DNA from: Variovorax sp. ZS18.2.2 | Lineage (GTDB): Bacteria > Pseudomonadota > Gammaproteobacteria > Burkholderiales > Burkholderiaceae_C | Reading direction: 5' to 3' | Assembly (NCBI RefSeq): GCF_024701975.1 | Contig: NZ_JANLNM010000002.1 | Coordinates: 434,001-498,000 of the forward strand | Length of the DNA: 64,000 nt | In this document: positions 58,530 through 64,000 of the stretch, one piece after another | Layout of the letters: each line of letters starts with the position of its first letter | Position numbering within the stretch: position 1 is the stretch's first letter | The notes under the pieces: generated by a model | Told to the model about the DNA's origin: nothing | Databases searched by the model: none | Seen by the model: only the letters and a program-made list of their open reading frames with translations | Position numbers and translations under genes: made by a program

Positions 58530-60965
58530 TCAGACCGACAGCGGCGTGAACTGACGCACGTCCACCGAGGCCTGCGCCGACTCGAACCACGGATCGGGCT
58601 CGCCGTCGAGCGCGAACTGCAGCCGCTCCCACAGCGCCTTGCGGCCTTCCGCGTCGTCGAGGATCTTTTTCTTCACGTAGTCGAGGCCCACGCGCCCGAT
58701 GTAGTGCACCGTGCGCTCCAGGTACCAGCCTTCCTCGCGATAGAGCTCCAAGAAGGCGCCCGAATACTCCATCACCTCGGCAGCCGTCTTTACCTTCACG
58801 AGGAACTGCGCCACCTCGGTCTTGATGCCGCCGTTGCCGCCCACGTAGAGCTCCCAGCCGGAGTCGACGCCGATCACGCCCACGTCCTTGATGCCGGCCT
58901 CGGCGCAGTTGCGGGGGCACCCCGAGACCGCGAGCTTGACCTTGTGCGGCGAGTACATGGCCCAGAGCGCGCGCTCCAGGTCCTTGCCCATCTGCGTGCT
59001 GTCCTGCGTGCCGAAGCGGCACCACTCGCTGCCCACGCAGGTCTTCACCGTGCGCAGCGACTTGGCGTACGCAAAGCCCGAGGGCATGCCGATGTCCTTC
59101 CATACGCCTTCCAGGTCTTCCTTCTTCACGCCCAGGAGGTCGATGCGCTGGCCGCCCGTGACCTTGACGGTCGGGATCTTGTACTTGTCGGCCGCGTCCG
59201 CAATGCGGCGCAGCTCGTCGGGCGTGGTGTGGCCGCCCCACATCCGCGGAATGACGGAGTAGGTGCCGTCTTTCTGGATGTTCGCGTGGCTGCGCTCGTT
59301 GATGAAGCGGCTTTGCGGATCGTCCTTCGCCTCTTTCGGCCAGGTGCTGATCAAGTAGTAGTTGATGGCCGGGCGGCAGGTGGCGCAGCCGTTGGGGGTG
59401 CGCCAGCCCATGCCGCGGTACACGTCGTCGTGCGTGAGCCAGTGTTCCTTGCGGATCGCGTCGCGCGCATCCTGGTGGCTCACGTCGGTGCAGCCGCAGA
59501 TCGCCTTCTTCTTCGGCGTGGCCGAGTAGTCACCGCCCGCGGTGAACATCAAAATCTGCTCGACCAGCCCGGTGCACGAGCCGCAACTCGCGCTGGCCTT
59601 GGTGTGCTTCTTCACCTCGTCGAGCGTGAAGAGGCCCTTGTCCTTGATCGCCTTGCAGATGGTGCCCTTGCTCACGCCGTTGCAGCCGCACACCTCGGCA
59701 TCGTCGGGCATGCTCGCGGCCTTGCTGTGGCCCTCGTGGCCGGTGTCGCCGATGTTCGATTCGCCGAACATCAGCCTGTCGCGGATGTCGTGCACGCTGC
59801 GGCCGTCGCGCAGCAGCTTGAAGTACCAGCTGCCGTCCACGGTGTCGCCGTAGAGGCAGGCGCCCACGAGCTTGTCGTCCTTGAGCACCAGCTTCTTGTA
59901 GACGCCGCCGAAGGGGTCGCTCATCACGATCTCCTCGGTGCCTTCGCCGCCCATGAACTCGCCGGCGCTGAAGAGATCGATGCCCGTCACCTTCAGCTTG
60001 GTGGAGGTGAGCGAGCCCAGGTAGCGGCCGATGCCGAACTGCGCCAGATGGTTGGCCGCGACCTTGGCCTGCTCGAACAGCGGCGCCACGAGGCCGTAGG
60101 CGATGCCGCGGTGCGCCGCGCATTCGCCGACCGAGTAGATGCGTGCATCGGTCACGGTCTGCAGGGTGTCGGTGACGACGATGCCGCGGTTGCAGTGCAG
60201 GCGCATCTTCTCGGCCAGCTCGACGTTGGGGCGAATGCCCACGGCCATGACCACGAGGTCGGCCGCGACCTCGGTGCCGTCCTTGAAGCGGATGGCTTTG
60301 ACGCGGCCGTCTTCACCGCCCACCAGGTCTTGTGTCTGCGCGCCGATGCGGAACGAGAGCCCACGATCTTCGAGCGACTTCTGCAGCAGCTTGCCCGCCA
60401 CGTCGTCCAGCTGGCGCTCCATGAGCCAGGGCATCACGTGCACCACGGTCACGCTCATGCCGCGCAGCATCAGGCCGTTGGCCGCTTCGAGGCCGAGCAG
60501 GCCGCCGCCGATGACCACCGCGTTCTTGTGCGTGCGCGCGGTCTCGATCATGTAGTCGGTGTCGGCGATGTCGCGGTAGGCGATCACGCCTTTCAGGTCC
60601 TTGCCGGGCACGGGCAGCATGAAGGGGTTGGAGCCGGTGCACATCAGCAGGCGGTCGTAAGGCGCCTCGGTGCCATCCTCGGCACGCACGATGCGCTTGA
60701 CGCGGTCGACCTCGACCACCTTCTTGCCGGCGTGCAGCGTGATGTGGTTGTCGCTGTACCACTCCCAGCTGTTGAGCACGATCTCGTCGACCGTCTGTTC
60801 GCCCGCGAGCACCGGCGACAGCAGGATGCGGTTGTAGTTGGGGTGCGGCTCGGCGCCGAAGACGGTGATGTCGTACAGGTCGGGCGCGATCTTCAGCAGC
60901 TCTTCGAGCGTGCGCACGCCGGCCATGCCATTGCCGACCATCACGAGTTTCATTTTTTTCTTCAT
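58530..60965 (-). CDS. nirB: nitrite reductase (NADH) large subunit
   Basis: 811 residues from the ATG at 60965 (AGGAAAGG upstream); further upstream frame is not used. Domains in order: FAD/NAD reductase (VMVGNGMAG, VVIGGGLLGLEAANG); two BFD-like [2Fe-2S] regions (CGCNGVSKG ... CGSCTGL; CGCTDVSHQ ... CATCRPA); and the siroheme/[4Fe-4S] domain with CVGSEWCRFG and CPRNCAEAGIKD. Reaction: six-electron reduction of nitrite to ammonium in the cytoplasm. It is head-to-head with the PP2C-kinase gene, 67 bases apart, so control sequences overlap. Confidence 0.97.
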   Translation of the reverse strand: MKKKMKLVMVGNGMAGVRTLEELLKIAPDLYDITVFGAEPHPNYNRILLSPVLAGEQTVDEIVLNSWEWYSDNHITLHAGKKVVEVDRVKRIVRAEDGTEAPYDRLLMCTGSNPFMLPVPGKDLKGVIAYRDIADTDYMIETARTHKNAVVIGGGLLGLEAANGLMLRGMSVTVVHVMPWLMERQLDDVAGKLLQKSLEDRGLSFRIGAQTQDLVGGEDGRVKAIRFKDGTEVAADLVVMAVGIRPNVELAEKMRLHCNRGIVVTDTLQTVTDARIYSVGECAAHRGIAYGLVAPLFEQAKVAANHLAQFGIGRYLGSLTSTKLKVTGIDLFSAGEFMGGEGTEEIVMSDPFGGVYKKLVLKDDKLVGACLYGDTVDGSWYFKLLRDGRSVHDIRDRLMFGESNIGDTGHEGHSKAASMPDDAEVCGCNGVSKGTICKAIKDKGLFTLDEVKKHTKASASCGSCTGLVEQILMFTAGGDYSATPKKKAICGCTDVSHQDARDAIRKEHWLTHDDVYRGMGWRTPNGCATCRPAINYYLISTWPKEAKDDPQSRFINERSHANIQKDGTYSVIPRMWGGHTTPDELRRIADAADKYKIPTVKVTGGQRIDLLGVKKEDLEGVWKDIGMPSGFAYAKSLRTVKTCVGSEWCRFGTQDSTQMGKDLERALWAMYSPHKVKLAVSGCPRNCAEAGIKDVGVIGVDSGWELYVGGNGGIKTEVAQFLVKVKTAAEVMEYSGAFLELYREEGWYLERTVHYIGRVGLDYVKKKILDDAEGRKALWERLQFALDGEPDPWFESAQASVDVRQFTPLSV

Positions 60966-61032
60966 GGGGCTGGACCTTTCCTCGAAATCAAGCGGACAAC
61001 AAAGAAGCTCGGTGCCCATGGAGAATCGCGCC
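60966..61032. promoter_or_regulatory. 67-bp divergent control region, nirB / PP2C-kinase
   Basis: The two starts are 67 bases apart and point outward. The region must hold the nirB leader or promoter and at least the PP2C-kinase ribosome site. The nirB ribosome site AGGAAAGG and a GGAG 9 bases before the PP2C-kinase ATG take up part of it. No clear palindrome seen. Either promoter may start inside the other gene. Confidence 0.45.
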
Positions 61033-62739
61033 ATGAGCTTTGAAGTGGACATCGGCTACAGCAGCCTGCGCGGACCCCGCGAGGTGAACGAAGACTTCGC
61101 CGGCGCCGTGCATGCGCCGCGCGGCGACGAGGCGCGCGGGCTCATCGCGGCGATTGCCGATGGCGTGTCCACCGGCGGTCGCGGCCTGGAGGCGGCGCAG
61201 ACCACGGTGATGGGCCTTTTGGCCGACTACTTCGCCACGCCCGACACCTGGGAGCCGACCGCCGCGCTCGACCGCCTGATCGGCGCGCAGAACGCCTGGC
61301 TGGCCGATCACAACCGCCGCCGCGCGGGCGACTCGACCGCGCTCACCACGCTGACCGCGCTGGTGCTGCATGGCCAAAGCTACACGCTGGCGCATGTGGG
61401 CGACACGCGCGCCTGGCGCGTGCGCGCCGACAGCGACGCGGCCGTGCCGCTCACGCAGGACCATGCCTTCGAACACCCCGACATGCGCAGCCGGCTCACG
61501 CGCGCCATCGGCCTGGACGACCAGGTGCGCGTCGACTATGCGCAGGGCGATGTGCGCGTGGGCGACTGCTTCGTGCTGACGTCCGACGGTGTGCACGGCG
61601 TGCTCAAACCGCAGCAGGTGGCCGCGCTCGCGCTGCAGGGCGACGCCGAGGCCGCCAGCGAGGCGCTGGTGAACGCGGCGCTCGATGCCGGCACGCGCGA
61701 CAACGCGACCGCGCTGGTGATCCGCGTGGTCGGTCTCGACGCGCGACAGCTCGACGACGAACTCGGCGACGGCCGCCGGCTCGCGCCGCCGCCGTTGCTC
61801 AAGGTGGGCGACGTGCTCGACGGCTACGTCGTCACCGCGCTGGTGGCCGACACCGGCGTGCATCTGCTGTACCAGGCGCGCCATCCGGAAACCCGCGCAC
61901 TGGTGGCGCTCAAGACGCTGCATCCCTCGCGCGCCAGCGACCCGCAGGAGCGCGCGATGCTGGCGCACGAAGCCTGGCTGGGCCAGCGCGTCGGCGAGGG
62001 CGGTGGCTTCGTTCGCGTGCACGAGCGCGCGGAGAGCGCGAGCGCGCTCTACATCGTGTTCGACTGGCACGGCGGCCGCACGCTGGAGCAGATGCGCAAG
62101 TCCGGTGCGCGCGGCACCGTGGCCGAGGTGGTCGCCGCAGCCATCGAGGTGAGCAAGGCGCTCGGTCGGCTGCACCGCCACGGCGTGGTGCACCGGGACA
62201 TCAAGCCCGGCAACCTGCACCTGGGCGACGACGGGCGCTGGCGCATCCTCGATCTGGGCGTGGCGTTGTCCGGCCGCGAGGGTGCGGCGCAGCGCGAACT
62301 GCATGCGGGCACGCCGAGCTACATCAATCCCGAGCAGTGGGAGGAGGGCGGTGTGGCCGACGCGGCCAGCGACCTGTTCGCGCTCGGCGCCACGCTGTAC
62401 CAGTGGCTCGGCGGGCACCTGCCCTACGGCGAGATCGAGCCCTACCAGGTGGCGCGCTACCGGCGCGATCCGGTCGCGCTCTCGCGGCTGCGGCCCGATG
62501 TGCCGGTGTGGCTCGATCATCTGGTGCGCAAGGCCGTCGCCCGCGATCCGAGGGAGCGTTTCGAGACCGCCGAGGAAATGCTGCTCGCGCTGGAGCGCGG
62601 CGCCTCGCGCCCCGTCGGTGCGCCCATGGCCACGCCGCTCGCGCGCCGCGACCCGCTCATGCTCTACAAGATCGCCCTCGGCGTGTCGTTGCTGTTCAAC
62701 GCACTGCTCGTGGTGTGGCTGCTGTTCTTGCCACGCTGA
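61033..62739 (+). CDS. bifunctional PP2C phosphatase / serine-threonine protein kinase, membrane-anchored
   Basis: 568 residues from the ATG at 61033; an ATG 15 bases up is possible. Residues about 1-235 are a PP2C domain (NEDFAG, AIADGVSTGG, HVGDTRAWRV, TSDGVHG, GTRDNATALV). Residues about 260-530 are a Hanks-type kinase with VALKTL (lysine), HRDIKPGNL (catalytic loop), DLGVAL in place of DFG, and GTPSYINPEQW. The glycine loop is poor. A C-terminal helix (IALGVSLLFNALLVVWLLF) anchors it in the inner membrane. The same gene type stands beside nir/nas genes in Pseudomonas and relatives, so a role in nitrate control is likely; targets unknown. Confidence 0.93.
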   Translation: MSFEVDIGYSSLRGPREVNEDFAGAVHAPRGDEARGLIAAIADGVSTGGRGLEAAQTTVMGLLADYFATPDTWEPTAALDRLIGAQNAWLADHNRRRAGDSTALTTLTALVLHGQSYTLAHVGDTRAWRVRADSDAAVPLTQDHAFEHPDMRSRLTRAIGLDDQVRVDYAQGDVRVGDCFVLTSDGVHGVLKPQQVAALALQGDAEAASEALVNAALDAGTRDNATALVIRVVGLDARQLDDELGDGRRLAPPPLLKVGDVLDGYVVTALVADTGVHLLYQARHPETRALVALKTLHPSRASDPQERAMLAHEAWLGQRVGEGGGFVRVHERAESASALYIVFDWHGGRTLEQMRKSGARGTVAEVVAAAIEVSKALGRLHRHGVVHRDIKPGNLHLGDDGRWRILDLGVALSGREGAAQRELHAGTPSYINPEQWEEGGVADAASDLFALGATLYQWLGGHLPYGEIEPYQVARYRRDPVALSRLRPDVPVWLDHLVRKAVARDPRERFETAEEMLLALERGASRPVGAPMATPLARRDPLMLYKIALGVSLLFNALLVVWLLFLPR

Positions 62740-62756
62740 GGACGAACGGAAGAAGC

Positions 62757-64000
62757 TCATGGCCGGGCGGCCTTTCGCGGGGCGGCGTACTTGGCGGCCT
62801 GGGCGGGTGATGTGCGTGCGCGGCCACCCTTTTCGGCCCAGGTGCGCGTCCAGCGGATCTGCATGACGCGCATCACGCCCAGCATCGCCAGCGAGAGCGC
62901 ACCGAAGAAGACGAAGCCCCAGGTGTAGCTGCCCAGGTACTGCTTCGACAGGCCCATGGCGTTGGGCACGAGGCCGCCGCCGAGGGCGCCGATCTCGCCG
63001 ATCATCGAGCCGGCCACCGCGGTGCTCAGCGGCCAGCGCAGCGGCACCAGCTGGAACAGCGCGCCGTTGCCCGCGCCCAGCGCGGCGAAGCAGACGATCA
63101 GCAGCAGCGTGGTGAGCGCCAGCGAGCCTGCGGAAAAGCCGACGAGCACGAGGCCCACGGCCACCACCAGCAGCACCACGGTCAGTGTGTTCACGCCGCC
63201 CCAGCGGTCGGACAGCCACCCGCCGACGATGCGCACCGCCGCGCCCATGAAGGCCGCCAGCATCGTGAGCTGACCCGCCTGCACCTTGCTCACGCCGAAC
63301 TGGTCGTAGTAGTAGGAGGGCAGGAAGGTGATGAGGCCGATGAAGCCGCCGAAGGTCACGCCGTAGATCAGGCTGAAGACCCAGCCGTCTTTCTCGAACA
63401 GGCAGGCGATGTGTTCGCGGAAGCTGGCATGGCTGTCCACGTCGGGCGGCTCCTTGGCGAAGATCACCATCACCACCATCGGAATCAGGATCGCGACCGC
63501 CGCCACGCCGTACACCGCCTGCCAGCCCAGCCACTGCGCGAGCGGCGGCGCCACCAGCACCGACACCGCCGTGCCCACGTTGCCCGCGCCCACGAGGCCC
63601 ATCGCCAGGCCCTTGTGCTGCGGCGGGAACCAGCCCGAGCCCAGCGACAGCGCCACGCCGAAGCTCGCGCCGGCAATGCCCAGCAGCACGCCCATAGCGA
63701 GCAGGTCGTTGAAGCTTTTCACGAAAAAGAAGCCGAACAGCATCGCCACCGCGATCAGCGCCATCTCGACCAGCGTGGCCTTCTTGCGGCCGATGTACTG
63801 CGAGAGGATGCCGAGCGGAAAGCGCATCAGCGCGCCCGCGATGATCGGCACCGACAGCATCAGGCCCTTCTGCGCGGGCGAGAGGTCGAAGGTCTCGCCG
63901 ATAAAGGGCGCCATGGCGCCGTTGAGCACCCAGATGCAGCAGGAGAACGAGAAGTACAGGAACGCCGCGAACAGCGTGGGACTGTGGCCTGACTGCAAGA
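62757..64000 (-). CDS. narK: nitrate/nitrite MFS transporter, NarK/NasA type (5' end outside window)
   Basis: About 413 residues are visible; the frame continues past the window edge, so the true start is outside. The first helix region HSPTLFAAFLYFSFSCCIWV, GAMAPFIGETFDLSPAQKG and the nitrate signature GAGNVGTAVSVLVAPP are typical. The second nitrate signature, GAGNGALFQLVPLRWP, is also present. It imports nitrate or exchanges it for nitrite. It converges on the PP2C-kinase gene with a 17-base gap. Confidence 0.93.
   Translation of the reverse strand, partial: LQSGHSPTLFAAFLYFSFSCCIWVLNGAMAPFIGETFDLSPAQKGLMLSVPIIAGALMRFPLGILSQYIGRKKATLVEMALIAVAMLFGFFFVKSFNDLLAMGVLLGIAGASFGVALSLGSGWFPPQHKGLAMGLVGAGNVGTAVSVLVAPPLAQWLGWQAVYGVAAVAILIPMVVMVIFAKEPPDVDSHASFREHIACLFEKDGWVFSLIYGVTFGGFIGLITFLPSYYYDQFGVSKVQAGQLTMLAAFMGAAVRIVGGWLSDRWGGVNTLTVVLLVVAVGLVLVGFSAGSLALTTLLLIVCFAALGAGNGALFQLVPLRWPLSTAVAGSMIGEIGALGGGLVPNAMGLSKQYLGSYTWGFVFFGALSLAMLGVMRVMQIRWTRTWAEKGGRARTSPAQAAKYAAPRKAARP

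Noticed and set aside
1-64000. CRISPR array, tRNA, rRNA or insertion sequence
   Set aside because: No regularly spaced direct repeats, no cloverleaf or rRNA-like stretch and no transposase frame recognised by eye; a short tRNA could still be missed without computation.

Overview
The window looks like chromosomal DNA of a GC-rich beta-proteobacterium of the family Comamonadaceae, most likely Variovorax or a close relative. This rests on GC content, dense leftward/rightward operons, gene content (assimilatory nirB-nirD-nasA-cobA cluster with a PP2C/kinase gene, PilQ, 70-residue S21) and long antisense open frames typical of such DNA. The genus is an inference; no rRNA gene is present. I see no tRNA, CRISPR array, transposase or phage packaging gene.

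Layout. 1-3.2 kb: end of an AraC-type regulator, an MFS exporter, an Asp-nucleophile alpha/beta hydrolase and a small DUF4124 protein. 3.2-5.0 kb: a secreted M4 (thermolysin-like) protease. 5.3-10.6 kb: a carbohydrate/polyol ABC importer operon (binding protein, two permeases, ATPase) ending in a zinc-dependent polyol-type dehydrogenase. 10.6-33.1 kb: a complete extracellular contractile injection system (eCIS, Afp/PVC-like). It has one sheath, two tube proteins, a DUF5908 protein, LysM adaptor, spike, gp25, two large baseplate proteins, a large unassigned protein, tape-measure protein, AAA ATPase, a Pvc16-like protein and a divergent PAAR-like tip. At its distal end is a 1054-residue DUF4157 protein whose C-terminus carries a deaminase-like HAE + CPVDC zinc motif, so it is a probable cargo toxin. 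33.2-37.3 kb: an oxidation/uptake operon (SDR, flavin monooxygenase, bile-acid:sodium-symporter-type transporter, epimerase-type SDR). 37.3-44.7 kb: a low-GC DMP19-like gene, LysR/TauE pair, NUDIX, YqeY, rpsU, a BaiN-type flavoprotein, a YaeF/YiiX-like lipoprotein and a sterol-desaturase-type protein. 44.7-48.9 kb: a PotABCD-like ABC importer. 49.0-52.4 kb: pilQ without its usual partners, divergent from a reduced TolC-like gene. 52.4-64 kb: nitrate/nitrite assimilation (cobA, ybiB, nasA, nirD, a PilJ/NIT-type periplasmic protein, nirB, a PP2C-kinase, and narK running off the end).

The genes work together in blocks. The importers feed catabolic enzymes; the eCIS genes would build a phage-tail-like injector loaded with the DUF4157 protein; the nitrate block makes transport, both reductases and the siroheme-precursor enzyme. 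Several palindromic intergenic repeat families were found by eye. Two 161-bp elements (220-380 and 57564-57724) share a core, while their outer arms differ in sequence but stay self-complementary. An 88-bp palindrome lies at the tube/baseplate boundary of the eCIS operon. An ~80-bp repeat occurs twice, once between a binding-protein gene and its permease. These placements suggest mRNA 3'-end or stoichiometry control inside operons.
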